A stretch of DNA of 64,000 bases. It comes from Eutreptiella sp. 'Long Island Sound 2002' (taxonomy: Eukaryota; Euglenozoa; Euglenophyceae; Eutreptiales; Eutreptiaceae). Shown here piece after piece: positions 21,486 through 32,768 of this stretch. Both the position numbers and the translations under genes were made by a program. Numbering within the stretch: the stretch's first letter is position 1; the number at the start of each line of letters is the position of its first letter. Location: the NCBI GenBank assembly GCA_964036045.1, contig OZ038398.1, positions 29,194,309 through 29,258,308 of the forward strand. The letters are read 5' to 3'. The notes beneath the pieces are model-generated. The model was not told the origin of the DNA, searched no databases, and saw only the letters and a program-made list of their open reading frames with translations.

Positions 21486-23335
21486 CAGAAGCCATTCCAG
21501 CCCAGGGTAGGATTATGGCCAGAAAAATATTCTGCAGGAGACGTTAAGTCATTTGGATGGTTACAATTTCCTTGCACGACGCAAGTGTGGATTCATCGCC
21601 TCTTGCCACGAACATGCCACAGGGGCAAGGGTGTTTGGTTTTATTTGTGCAACAGATTTACCAAACGCGTGGAACCGCAAATACCAAACATGTGGAAATG
21701 CTTTGTTCATTATGCTTGCTTACTTCGCATCTGTCTACATTGGTCATGCATTTGCACCTATGTTTGCAAATTGCGCAGTTTTTACGTAATGTAGCCAACA
21801 AAATGGATTACTGGCAAGGCACCTTGAGTAGGGGGGGCACTTGGCAAAACAGAACATAGTTGTTACTCATGTTTATGTGTCACTTTTACCAAAATTGGCT
21901 AAATGAGTTGAAATACTCACAAAGAAGGCCCAAAAAATGCTGTACATTTGTCATTTGATCAGTGGCCACAGTATCAAAAAAAGGGGGGGCTTCATACCTT
22001 TAAACCAATGGGGAGGCATGTGCGGTGTTTTTCGTGCAATTGGTTCTTTGCCGGGGGGCTGAAACGTATCCTAAATCTCTGGGTTTCAGCCCAGACTCTG
22101 GTGGAAGATACTCACATGAGGCCCTCCAAAAACAAGGGATTATGAGCAACGGTGAAATCACACCATTGGAGGAGGCTGAGGTCGAATTTGAATTTGCTGC
22201 AAAAACCGTGGCTCCAGCTACGTATGGTGAACGTACAGAAAGACATAATGTGCGAGCACAAGCACACAATTCTCCATGCCCTCACATCGCTCAGCAAATG
22301 CAGGCAGGGCAAACCTTCTTCGGTGCTCGGGCGATGAGAATGGTGGTCGACTCCATCAAAACGACAAGTTGCAAAAAGGCAGACAGCACGAAATAGCTGA
22401 GGGCAGATCAGAGGATAAAGGTAGCGAAAGAGAGAGAGGTACAATGGGCTACTATCAGCAGCAGAGCATCAGAAGGGGTAAGCCAAGCCAGAACGTGAAG
22501 AAACCTCGAATAGCTGAAACTCTTTCACTGAGAACACATTGACCCATTGCGCTGTGATAAAGCATGTCACGCAGTTTGGCCACCTACAAACTCGCCCCCT
22601 GGGAAAGATTTCAATTCGGCGTTTTGCCATATGCGCTCCCAGCACCATCTGGTACCCCCAATACGCCTCATACCCCCGTGACGTCCCGTGATGTACCGTG
22701 ACGTAACAAATGGAAAACTGATTGCCCGGAAATACTTTTGCAACGAAGCACCCCGCCAAGCAGTTCTTTTTCTGCACTTGCGCTTCGCAATTTAGATGAA
22801 GGGGGTACACATTTTTGGAGGTAAAAGCACCCAGCAGATTACGGTTCCCCTTTTTCGATGCATGTCTCTCTCACGCCTTGAAGACAACAACCACTAACAC
22901 TGGAGAAAACCAGAGAGTGACTCCGCGAGAATCCCATTCCTGACATCAGTGCCAGGGTCCCTGGATCCGATTACAACCTCGGTTTGACCCACTGTCTCCT
23001 GAGCACCTCAAGTACTCAGCCTACACCCTTACACAGACCCAAACCAAAGCACAATACTACACACACGATGAGAAAAATTATGCCCGTCGATACGCCCAAA
23101 ATTACAAGGTCCATATGCGCTTACATCCCACACAATTCCGTACCCATTCGAAACACGCAATCCCCACCCTCAGCAAAAAAAGTAAAAAACAAAGCAAGCC
23201 CTCCAACCCCCACCCCACCCCGCCAGAGCCCTCGCCGCCAGAACCCCTACCCCTCCCACACTCGCCTAAACATCACACACACTGAGTGTCCGGAACAAGA
23301 ACCAACAGATGGCCAATGCGGACCCCCCCCCCCAC
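21486..23335. other. No firm gene; weak exon candidate at 22.1-22.4 kb
   Basis: The + frame from the ATG at 22141 (MSNGEITPLEEAEVEFEFAA...) is acidic and then polar, and has coding character until 22396. No splice sites or homologue are recognised. 22600-22720 has a repeated 'CCGTGACGT' phrase. A serine/proline/threonine-rich + ORF at 22984-23490 runs into the CA microsatellite and is not credible. Confidence 0.25.
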
Positions 23336-23336
23336 A

Positions 23337-23360
23337 CGCACACACACACACACACGCACG

Positions 23361-23404
<44 letters not shown>
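23337..23404 (+). repeat. (CA)n/(CACG)n microsatellite
   Basis: CA repeats interrupted by CGCACGCACG. The left copy of the 321-bp repeat abuts it directly. Confidence 0.9.
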
Positions 23405-23406
<2 letters not shown>

Positions 23407-24584
23407 GCAACAATGCAAAAGGAAGAAGACCGAGGTACAACAAAGAATATGTTGGGAAGCTGGTCATTCATATTCCATCACTTGCATTGATTCAAGCATT
23501 CCGATCAGTGAGTGAGAGTATGTATCACTGACACAAATTCAGGGGTGTATGTTAGGGGATGTGGTGTACAAAAATATCCGATAATGGTACAATAGACGAA
23601 TGGTGGTCCGGACTCACTTCAACTTGGGTTCATCCAAGTTTTCCCTCTCCATCAGCGAGCACCTTGGTGTGACGTCTCACTGACATCGCTGATTTCTGTG
23701 AGGGGTAAGTCGCTGCACCAAGGGTCCATTCGTCACTATACATCCCGGGGTACTCATCAAAAATTAGTACCACAAAGGCCGCACACACAAAAAATACCCC
23801 GGGTAGTAGTAGAAGCAACATAACCAGAAACGAGTGCACAACCGAGCAAGGAGGAAGGACCATGCTCCATTTGTGAGGGGACGAAGACATGGTAGGGCAA
23901 GTGGTGAGTTAGGAACAAAGAACAAAGAGCAAAGACTCTACCAACAAGGGACAACACGGGTGCTACGGCAGTGAGCAGACGTTGCCAGCGTTCCTTATTT
24001 TGTACCCGTGCACACGAGCGGTAACGAATGACCACCCACATGTAAGGAAGCACATGCACTTACCTACACAACAAACACACTCATTGAAGTTCAGTAGTTG
24101 TCGTACCAATCAATGAAAACCCTACAACCGGCTCTCAGAGAGAGCTTACGGGTGTCTTGGAGCTCCTGAAGTGGGGAATTCTTGTCGGAAAGTTCATGTC
24201 GGAGAACAATAGGATGAGCCTCGTGGTGAATGCGGAGTATACGATCCGCTGCGCGAGGCATCACACAATGCAACAATGCAAAAGGAAGAAGACCGAGGTA
24301 CAACAAAGAATATGTTGGGAAGCTGGTCATTCATATTCCATCACTTGCATTGATTCAAGCATTCCGATCAGTGAGTGAGAGTATGTATCACTGACACAAA
24401 TTCAGGGGTGTATGTTAGGGGATGTGGTGTACAAAAATATCCGATAATGGTACAATAGACGAATGGTGGTCCGGACTCACTTCAACTTGGGTTCATCCAA
24501 GTTTTCCCTCTCCATCAGCGAGCACCTTGGTGTGACGTCTCACTGACATCGCTGATTTCTGTGAGGGGTAAGTCGCTGCACCAA
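23401..24584. repeat. 321-bp direct repeats 23401-23721 and 24264-24584
   Basis: The two copies look identical by eye over 321 bp (offset 863). The left copy follows a CA microsatellite and the right copy is followed by another. The arrangement is CA tract, repeat, 542-bp spacer, repeat, CA tract. Two readings fit: a short LTR-flanked (TRIM-like) insertion into a CA tract, or a tandem duplication with CA-tract breakpoints. No primer-binding site or polypurine tract was found. On the minus strand each repeat contains CCCCTCACAG followed about 75 nt later by a GTGAGT donor-like site. Confidence 0.85.
24091..24260 (-). CDS. Possible C-terminal exon downstream of the SPCS2-like exon
   Basis: Inside the spacer between the 321-bp repeats a minus frame reads RHELSDKNSPLQELQDTRKL and later GCRVFIDWYDNY, then stops at 24091. 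The pattern (a charged strand, then a hydrophobic F(F/I)D segment) is loosely like the C-terminal cytosolic part of SPCS2 proteins. It lies on the correct strand and side of the 24.8-25.1 kb exon. The splice acceptor is not certain, so this is only a suggestion. Confidence 0.25.
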
Positions 24585-24648
24585 CACACACACACACACA
24601 CACACACAGACACAGACACAGACACAGACACACACACACACACACGAA
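24584..24648 (+). repeat. (CA)n/(CAGA)n microsatellite
   Basis: CA repeats with interspersed CAGACA units. It starts directly at the end of the right 321-bp repeat. Confidence 0.9.
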
Positions 24649-24818
24649 CCCAACCCCAACACACGAACCCCCACCCAACCACAGCCACAGACCGCGAAAC
24701 CCCAAGCACAGCACATAATGCGGTTGATGTTGTACATCTGGCAGCTACATGGGAAGTGATTCAGCACTTCGTTTTCGGCAGCAGGGCTGCCCATGTAAGT
24801 CCGAATGAGTGTTCTTAC

Positions 24819-25100
24819 AAGGCTGCGCTGGTCACTTCGAGAGTACAGCTCGCCTTCGCTGGGACTGGTCCTGCCACCAGCCTCCCAACTCGACACCAAA
24901 TACCCCGGCTTCCAATTGCAGATCACATTCTCGCATGCAGCATACCACACGGCGCAGATCCCGATCAACGTCCTATTCGTCGGGAACGGGGAAGGATAAA
25001 AATGGGACAGAAGAGCGAAAGCTATCGAGATGATTCCGACGGCGCTCTTCATGTAGGACACGGTATGATCCGACTTGTACTTGCCCTCCGAGTCAATCAT
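24819..25100 (-). CDS. SPCS2: Signal peptidase complex subunit 2-like exon
   Basis: SPCS2 (SPC25) is a non-catalytic ER-membrane subunit of the signal peptidase complex. A polypyrimidine tract and CAG end just before 25100, and a consensus donor GTAAGA starts at 24818, giving a 94-codon exon in phase 0. It encodes SYMKSAVGIISIAFALLSHF, then YPSPFPTNRTLIGICAVWYA. This is the family layout: first membrane helix, a short YP..FP.NR turn, second helix. A (Y/F)LVS-type strand follows. The turn is very close to plant-type SPCS2 as I remember it. No N-terminal exon was fixed upstream (25.2-25.6 kb is only suggestive). The gene may be intact with further exons, or broken by the 321-bp repeats. Confidence 0.62.
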
Positions 25101-27700
25101 CTGGGGGGGAAAGAGCGACAGCGATCCACAAGAAGTACATGCGGCAGAGGATAAGGCAATGGTTTCATGGGTGAGGTCGTGGCACGTGAGGGCTCGCAAT
25201 GAAAGGGGGTGTGCGGTCAGGTGGTGCAGCTGATGCCCCAAGGACTGCGACTGCTGCCCCACTACGCTACTACTCGCACAACAGGTGCCGAGCAGCTGAC
25301 ACTCATGTAGCTGACACTCAGCTAAATAAGCGCAGCGTCGATTGTTTGACATCACGGGCTTGATCTGCACCTCTTGGGCTCAAAAGCGATATCGATCGAG
25401 CCGTGAAGGCTGTTCAGGTTTATGAAATGGGGCTTGGCTCTTCTACCATGGCAGTCCCAAGTCATTGAACAAGTGGCGAAGGGCAGCCCACCGCCGTCTA
25501 TCCTTCCTGTTTCCCTAAAATGTGCGAAGGTGATTTCTTTGCACTGTTGGGGAGGGGTGAAATTGCTGGGGGTGGGCGGATGCATTTACGGACACGACTT
25601 GGAGGCTGACAGTGGCAGGTACACACTGACAGGTCTGCAAAATCGAAAACCTTCCAGTTCCTTCTCCTGTGCAGCCAAGAACGTTCAGCCCACATTTTGT
25701 GCGCTGTCACCGGAACGACCCACTCACGAGATCATAGCTGTTCAGCAAACATAGCATTTCGTTCTCGCTTTCCTGAAAGTAACTTGTCTACGGGTCGCAC
25801 GCATATGCAATGCAATAGCAGGTTGACAGGGCGTGTTTGGGGTCGTTGAAGATGCTTCGGTATCTTCATAAAGTTCCACAAGCGGCAAAGTGTGTGTGTC
25901 GGGGTAATGTGTCCAGCAAGGGGTGTCTGAGTCAGGTTTGTTGTTGTCACATTTTCACACTGAGGTTTCACAACTAGGTGGGGTCACGTCTTAATTTCGG
26001 ATTCTGGTTTGATGACCAACACTCGTGCATAATTTGAAGTGAGGCTGTTGCCCCTTCCTCTATGCTTTGGACTCACTGCTGAAGTTGGGATACTGGATGA
26101 CGAACACTCGTGCTTCATGAGAAGTTAGCCCGTTGCCCCGCTCGCTTTGAATTCAAGGTCAGCAAGTGACCGAATCCTGCCAAGTGAAAAGCTGAGAGGG
26201 GTGCGACTCCTTTGCCTCTCACCTGTCCTGCCTGTCTCTTGCCTTGGGTGAAGGTGATGACTGCATAAGAGAAAAACTGGGCAGCTGGAGGCTGCATGAT
26301 ACACTTTCGATCGCTGACAGATGCTTCGGTACGCGCCCGATGCGTGTACTTTTCGAAGCCCTCCGTACTGCACACCTTTTGGCAACGCTGAAATGTTGTC
26401 CGCTCCTGCTGAAGTTGCCATCACAGGTGAGCACGGACCAAAGAGCAACCCTCCTTACCCGCCAAAAGCAGTCATTGCCACACCCGCAAGATTTGTTGAT
26501 CCAGGGTCATTCGCATGGTCTGCCCGTCGTAGGGGTTGATCTTGGGTGCGTCACCAGGAGCTGGACCAGACTTCATTTCAGAGGATTCCCACCACGCCTC
26601 TGCAGCATGGACAGGCAACAACACTGCGACCCCTTGCATGCAACATGTCCTGGCTCCATGTGCGAACTAGACTTTTTGACTGACTGACTCACTGAATTTT
26701 TAGTCTCTGGGCAATATCTTGTGGATCCGTAACTTAATGCTCTCGCCGCAACCCCTGGATGTTCGCGGTCAACCCCAAGGAATGGTTGTTGCAAGAGCCA
26801 CGCACGGGCTCACGTGCAAGACGTCTCGAAATCTTGTCAGTGTTTACACTATGCGCCACATATTTCCTCCACATGGTGCAGCCGTGTCGCCCCGATGTTT
26901 CCCCATCTTCGTCCGAATCATCAATCGAACGTTGCCGTATCCCCTCCCCCCCTCCGTTTTACCAGCATTGCACCATGCTACCCCCTGCACTTTCCAAACA
27001 TGTTGTGTCGGCAACACACAGTTTCCACCTGGTAGTCAGTACGAGCCGGTTCAAGGCTTTGCAAAGACCGGTGGATGTAATGTAAACTTGAAAATGGACT
27101 TCTGAACTCGATTATTTCACCACTAAAATCGTGAATGATTATCATCAGCCACATTCAGGCCATATCTGGATTGCTTTACGGTGGCTCAAGGGGCAGGGCG
27201 AAACTGAGACGGTAGGTGTCGCACGCACTGCATTAGGCACAGTGGGGGTGTCAGGGAGTTCGGAAATCAGGCATTACAGCCGTAGTCTAAAATGGCACCT
27301 GTAGATCTCAAATACCTAGACCAAGTTCGATTCGTGACTTTATGAAAGCATAGAGATTTTGCAACAGTTGAATGCAAAATAGTGTTCCCGTCAGGTGCTG
27401 AGGCGGGAGACCACTAGGTTTAACCGTTAAGGAAAAAGGCATGAAGTGTCTATATATTTTTTTGGTAATACCTCCATGAAGGAAGATACCCCCGCTCTCT
27501 TGAGTGGTAGGGGTGGACTTCATGAAGACATAACTTTATTCCCCTGGTTATTTTGAAAAATTTACTTTATGCTTTAAAAGAATGGTGTAAATGATTAAAT
27601 GTTAGTCTTTAATACTTCACAAAGAATAGGGGGGGCTTGGCCTGGATCAAGTCCCCCACAAAAGACGTGGAAGTGACTTTTTCTTACTTAGTGTGGACCT
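25101..27700. other. No gene recognised
   Basis: Many short overlapping ORFs occur on both strands. The minus peptide near 25425-25352 (HFINLNSLHGSIDIAF) could be an N-terminal exon of the SPCS2-like gene, but no matching donor is assured. No repeats longer than ~20 bp were noticed. 27590-27660 is AT-rich. Confidence 0.3.
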
Positions 27701-27703
27701 AGT

Positions 27704-29408
27704 GTGTTACCTAGTGCACGCCCACTAGTGCCAGCCTCACTTCCACTCCCTACTCCTCCATTTTCAGCACCAAGACCTTCCGGGGAGATTTTTCATGCCT
27801 ATTCGCCTCCCGCGGCCTCGGCTCCCTCACATTCATTGTTGGGGTGCCTTCCAAAGGCACCACATCTAGTGTTTGTCCCATCGGCGCCTTACAACGTCCC
27901 CATTGACGAATTCGGTCCAGCCCACTCGTCTTCTTCTCCGAATGCCCATTTGTGGTCTGAAAATCCAGTCACCGGACCTTGGTTTTCCACTCCGACGGCC
28001 TACCCGAGGCCTGATCCCCACCATGCTTCTTACGATCCACGTCCAGACGGTAGTTACTCCCTGCCTTACGCCTCTCTAAGGGAAAGAATCACTTGTCACC
28101 CACGAATTGGGCACCCCCTCCGAAGCTATGGTTCAACCCATTCTCCGGAGATCACCTTCTAGGGCGCCCTCAATGCCAGCTCCCGTGACTTCTTCCATGG
28201 TCATGACTACCTCTTTCCCTGGTGCAGCCCGAATCTTCGACTACGCGAAGGAGATGAGTCCGCCTACGTTCGATCTCAGGGCGGAAAAATTCACCGAAAC
28301 AGAGAGGCAATGGGATACGTGGATCTTCTACCAGTTGATGGGTTGTCCGGTTGCCCTAGCCGTCACAACGAAGCGAGATCTGTTGATCCAGCGCTGTATC
28401 TCTTCACGAAAGGAATCTCTGAAGGCCATGATATCTGACAGACCCCACATGAGCTTCGTAGAATTTCGTCGAAGATTCTATGTTTGTGGATCGAACGAGC
28501 GTACCGAAGAAAGATTTTTTCGCTTACAACCTCCAATTGAGACCAAATGAGCCGCTGAGCTACTCCAGATGGTGTAGCTAGATGACTAGATACACGCGCC
28601 TAAGGGCTAGGGTTGAAGAATACGACGACCAAACCGAAGTGGATCACCTGCTTGCCCAGTTGCCGCCAGTTGCCGCCAGTTGCCGCTAGGTGAGGTAGGT
28701 GCCGCTGATGGGCGTGTTCGGCCTGTGGTGAAGGTCACATGTCACAACTATGTGCGCGTCGGACAGCAAATTGTCCAACAAATGGTCCGATATTCTCTGG
28801 GGAACCCCCTCAAGCTGGTGGCAAAGACAAACTTTCTCATTCACCGTGGATCCGTCGACCAGGCGGCCTACGATAGGAAATTCCACCGAATGGCACATCC
28901 GGTGGGGAGGCATGCACCCATCAAAGTGCAACAGTTGGTGGGAAGGTGGTCAGCTGACCGCATGCTTGCCTGGGTTACTAGCAAGTTGCAGGATGAGGCT
29001 AAGCAGGGTGTTCACAGCGCCGACTGTGGCGTTGTCTCTGCCTCTAATGCCGACAAATGTTAGCAGGGGCTACCCAAGGAGCACGACAATCGTCCCCGAG
29101 GGGACAATCCCTGGCGCAAAGGCGACTTCACGACCGCATCGGTGAGTGAGGTGTCGAAAGAGGGCTGGCAGAAGTGAATTACTTCCGGGGGAGTGCTGGT
29201 TTTTGACCACTTCGTGCAACAATACCCCCAGGGGTCGGGTTGCTACGCCTACTACAGGAAACTTGAGGGCAATCACAGCCGGAAGAAGGACTGGTGCCAC
29301 GATCACAGAACATGCGAAGACCGCATTTTTCGTGTTTATGAACTTGTCCACTCTGGTCTACTGGGTTCATTTTGGTCTACTTGGCGGGCTTCCCCACGGG
29401 AACGATAA
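27704..29408 (+). pseudogene. Gag-like retroelement region, copy 1
   Basis: A proline/serine-rich N-terminus (27704-28162) is followed in another frame by a capsid-like helical segment (28230-28550). After a 10-bp triplication (CAGTTGCCGC x3 at ~28659-28688) that shifts the frame, more helical sequence follows (28680-29063). The end carries QQYPQGSGCYAYYRKLEGNH and then CHDHRTC. This aligns with the YVKQHPQGCFVCYGRRRDHV..HEHRTC motif of the second Gag at 41.8 kb. One knuckle Cys is Tyr here. No protease or reverse transcriptase follows. The two Gags belong to one family but are diverged. Confidence 0.6.
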
Positions 29409-29409
29409 T

Positions 29410-30786
29410 CTAGGGTTAAAGTTAGGATTGTTAATTGAAAAATAGCCTGCCAGGTAAACACTTCTCTATTGCCTGCATGTTTGGTGTGGGGTTTTGGGTG
29501 TGGTTTCGGGGCGACGTTTGAGGAGCGATCTTCAAGTTAGCACTGAATACGTGGCCATGTTGTGTGTTGTGATGGGCACAACGTTTGATAGCACCCCTTT
29601 GGCACATAGAAAATATTCACCGCCATCAAAAGATGAACCATCTTAATTGGTCGAAGAGCATCGGTTGCTAGTTTTGGATCATGCAAATAATCGTGGAGAG
29701 AGCTTGCCATCTCGATTTCATAGCCTCATTAGGTATTTGCATGTACGCCAGTTTGGACACCTCAGGATGGGGGATTTGCTTTTGGTTCAACGTGGACACA
29801 AAATAAGTTTAGGGCTCAAGGCCCATCCCATGGTACTGCACAACAATATGGAAACTGTTTATGGAGACTCGCGGTCCCTTTTGTCAGCGATCACTCACCA
29901 AAAAGGCGGTGCTTTGTCGGACCGCTCAAACTCGCACTAGCACCGGCGTACCAATTTCATGAAGCGTTTGTATGGTGGGCACTCGAAGACGAATGAAATC
30001 AGAATTTGGCAGGCGCACCTCATTGCATGGCAAAATGCAACCATGAATTTCAATCCGGACATAAGATATGTGATGACATGTAAAAAAAAAGTGCAATCAG
30101 GAAGGTCGCAAAGATCTTCATATCCATCGGTGATTGTTTATGACAACCCCGTTGTCATAAACAATCACCAAACCATTCAGCGGTTGTTCCTTTGTTTCGC
30201 TTGGAAAGTTACTAACAATATTTCAACAATCAGCAGTCCTGCCAGTGTGGTTGGTGGTGTTGCGTGGATGCCGCCGCCGTTGCTCGGTGTGCAACCACAC
30301 TGCAAACAACACCCGTAAACAAGAAGATTAAATTCGAAACCAAAGCAAAAAATGTTGATGCACGTGCATTCCAAGGAAGAACATCATTAACATGATTTTT
30401 GCAAAATGTTTGTTGCCCACATTTACCGGGTCATTGTTCTAAAATGTTCAGCAGATAAACCACATATAACCACCAACACAGGAGCAACCGCAAACACACG
30501 GAGCAAAAAAAAGCATGAAATGCGACGGCAATGGACCCAAGCTACCAAAGCAATAAATGTTGCGGAAGTGTAAACTGAGATGCTAATGGAACTCAAACTC
30601 GAAGACCACGACTCATGATGGCTGATGTTGAAATCAAATGATTCAAACTAGAAACCCACAAATCAAGTGTGCTGATGTCAAAATCAAATGACCCAAACTC
30701 GAGGATGAAGAGTTGTGAACCGTTGAGTTGAATGCAAATCAGTTGTTGCGGCCGTGGATCAACCCTTGCACTACTACAAGCAACAC
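29410..30786. other. No gene recognised apart from a hairpin
   Basis: AT-richer than the flanks. There are short ORFs with no motif. The perfect hairpin at 30129-30169 is described separately. 30600-30710 has a loosely repeated 'AAATCAAATGA..CAAACT' phrase. Confidence 0.3.
30129..30169. repeat. Perfect 19-bp hairpin with 3-nt loop
   Basis: GGTGATTGTTTATGACAAC (30129-30147), loop CCC, and the exact reverse complement (30151-30169). There is no T run to make a terminator and no gene next to it. A recent palindromic duplication or a structured RNA is possible. Confidence 0.8.
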
Positions 30787-30972
30787 TTATGGCACCTCCA
30801 TGTCTTCGTCATGTGAGAACTCAACAAAAGGGTCATGGTAACCAGCACGCGACATGTCGTATCTGCAGTAGCACAAGGATCCAGACTCAATGTTGTCAGT
30901 AGGAACCGTGGGACTGTCCACTTGCAATCTGCACACCTCAATTCGACTATTGCTCAAATCACAAGCACAACC
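30787..30972 (-). CDS. Possible terminal exon, unknown protein
   Basis: A CTCTTTCAG acceptor before 30972 opens 61 codons in phase 0 ending in TAA. The peptide is cysteine-containing (GCACDLSNSRIEVCRLQVDS) with an acidic tail (FVEFSHDEDMEVP). It lies downstream of RMI2 on the same strand and could be the end of a separate gene with exons at 31.0-32.0 kb, none of which were resolved. Function unknown. Confidence 0.25.
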   Translation of the reverse strand, partial: GCACDLSNSRIEVCRLQVDSPTVPTDNIESGSLCYCRYDMSRAGYHDPFVEFSHDEDMEVP

Positions 30973-32444
30973 CTGAAAGAGCCTCAACAATCCTCCAACT
31001 GGTATTCCGGGCCGTATCTGTTGTGCTCCTATCCTCCTTGTGCTCCTCTGTGCAACAAGGAATGCCACTGACAGAAGGATGTTGCTGTTGTTGAGGTTGG
31101 TTCTTCTTGGGCCATGTCTCTGGACAGGACCACGTTCAGGATGCAGACGTCCTGCTCTCGCAAGCAGCTTTCAGCCCCAGGGCCAGGTGGAGGCGGCAGC
31201 TCATGCAAGAAAACAGACTCATGCGGGGGTGACACACAGCAGTGGCGGTGAGCAGCCCCGGGGGCGGCGACGATGACCAGTGCCGGCACACTCATACCTT
31301 CGCATTTATTAAACAATGAACACGAGACTCATTCATTGCCGAGGGTTCAATTCTTGAGACATCGCTCGGGAGTGTGAAGCAGGAGTACTACGCCTCAGGC
31401 CGAATGCAATGTTCAGCGGACCTCACATCTGCCCGCTCCTATTTACATTGTCCTTCCAGACGTCATGCAGGTGTGCGATGCATGTGCCAAATTGTCTGCT
31501 CGTGGCGCTCATGGCGCACTTTTGCTTCCTATCCCTGGGCCGGGGTATCTGTCGATTCAGGGGGGGTGATTTGGCGGTGGCATGACAGAGATGACACAGC
31601 AAGGGTCCATTCCACAACGGGATGATGCTGCTCCAGCCGTCTTAGCTCTGCTCAGCAGTCACTTCCCCTCATTTACCAAATATTCTTTCGGTAGAACGTA
31701 AACTCTGAATGTGTTGATTGTCATGGCCCGGGGCAGTCACCCGTTTTCCTCCAATCCATTTCTCTTCGATCGTCGGTCTTGCTGGTGCGATTTCGAGTCG
31801 ACACCCCATGCCCATGAGTGGCACCATCCGATAGCCAGGCACTTTGTGACCCCTGCTCAACTGTTCCCCCGTGGCTCGGGTATTGGGCACTTCCCCATAC
31901 AAGTCAGAGCCCGGTCCATTGCACGTACCGCTGCCGGCCACATTCCGCCAGTGGGTCCAATATGGGTGCATCAAATGGGAGGGCCCCTGCCAGGCTACGG
32001 CTTAGCGTTACTGGGGGGGGGGATGGCAGCCTGGGCTCCTCCCCCTGACCCACCCCCCCACCCACATCAGATAATTTTTCCTCCGGAAAAAATTAAATCT
32101 ATCAAATGGGCCCGAAATTGGAGGTCGATCTTAGGTACACAAACTTGTTTTAGCCTCTGACCCCCCCCCCCCCCCGGTAAAATTAACCACTAAGCCGTGG
32201 CCTGGCCCTCGCCTGATACACTCTGCTGACGAGCGTGCGCAGCTTCCGCAATTTCTACTTCCAACAGATCTTCAAATTGTCACTGTGCATACCCGGGAAC
32301 GGAGACGTGCCCTCATACGTGTTTTCCTGGTGGATCTGCCGGGCGGGAGGCCCTCCTGCCTTGTGGTGGCCCTGTTCAAGCGCATCGCAGGCAACCACCG
32401 TGGCCTCCTCGCCTTCATCAGACGCCTCTGACTGTCCCCAAGGG
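30973..32444. other. No firm gene
   Basis: Minus ORFs at 31316-31029 and 31974-31669 have some coding character but no domain or consistent splice model. The region includes a candidate small inverted-repeat element at about 31999-32200 and a 15-C run at 32161-32175. Confidence 0.3.
31999..32200. mobile_element. Candidate small terminal-inverted-repeat element
   Basis: The left end ACGGCTTAGCGTTACT + G10 (31999-) is mirrored by the right end C15 + GGTAAAATTAACCACTAAGC. The ends match as ACGGCTTAG...TAC(C/T)GGGG with an ~8-nt length difference. An internal palindrome AATTTTTCC..GGAAAAAATT lies near 32078-32098. No target duplication was found. Confidence 0.3.
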
Positions 32445-32768
32445 TCACTGCTCCATTGGTTCCACCTTCAGTGGGGGCCCCGGCATATCCTTGGGCTTGT
32501 GCGCAAGCATCAGCTGCGCGTCCATGACCTCAAGCGCCCACGCAGCCTCTGCATTGGGCTGGTCCACACCGAGTTTCTTGCATTGGGCGGCCTCTACAAG
32601 CTGGTCCGCCATGTGGTACTGCCCGATGCACAGGACGTACTCACCCACGTGATACTCCTGCGGGGGGTGGGCAAACCCGACGGCCACGGCCATGCAGGCT
32701 GTGCCGTCATCGACTTTGATGTGCTGCAGGTCCGCGGACACCCAAATGATGACCCCCTGGATCCACAC
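32445..32768 (-). CDS. RMI2: RMI2-like protein, exon 2 (C-terminal)
   Basis: RMI2 is the small OB-fold subunit of the RecQ helicase-topoisomerase III-RMI1/2 complex that dissolves double Holliday junctions in the nucleus. A CCCTCAG acceptor precedes 32768. The exon encodes VWIQGVIIWV (first OB strand), IKVDDGTACMAVAV (the D-D/P-G-T/S turn), GEYVLCIGQY and AAWALEVMDA before a TGA. That order and spacing is what I know of RMI2 in plants and animals. Joined to exon 1 it gives 155 residues, the usual size. Recognition is by eye without a search. Confidence 0.75.
   Translation of the reverse strand: MWIQGVIIWVSADLQHIKVDDGTACMAVAVGFAHPPQEYHVGEYVLCIGQYHMADQLVEAAQCKKLGVDQPNAEAAWALEVMDAQLMLAHKPKDMPGPPLKVEPMEQ

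Noticed and set aside
23247-23515. ORFs of Thr-His or Cys-Val repeats around the CA/GT microsatellites, also at 8.4, 24.6 and 60.4 kb
   Set aside because: They are only translations of dinucleotide repeats.
23401-24584. Calling the 321-bp repeats LTRs of a TRIM element
   Set aside because: The layout fits, but no primer-binding site or polypurine tract was found next to the repeats, and the flanking CA tracts make any target duplication meaningless. Kept as direct repeats.
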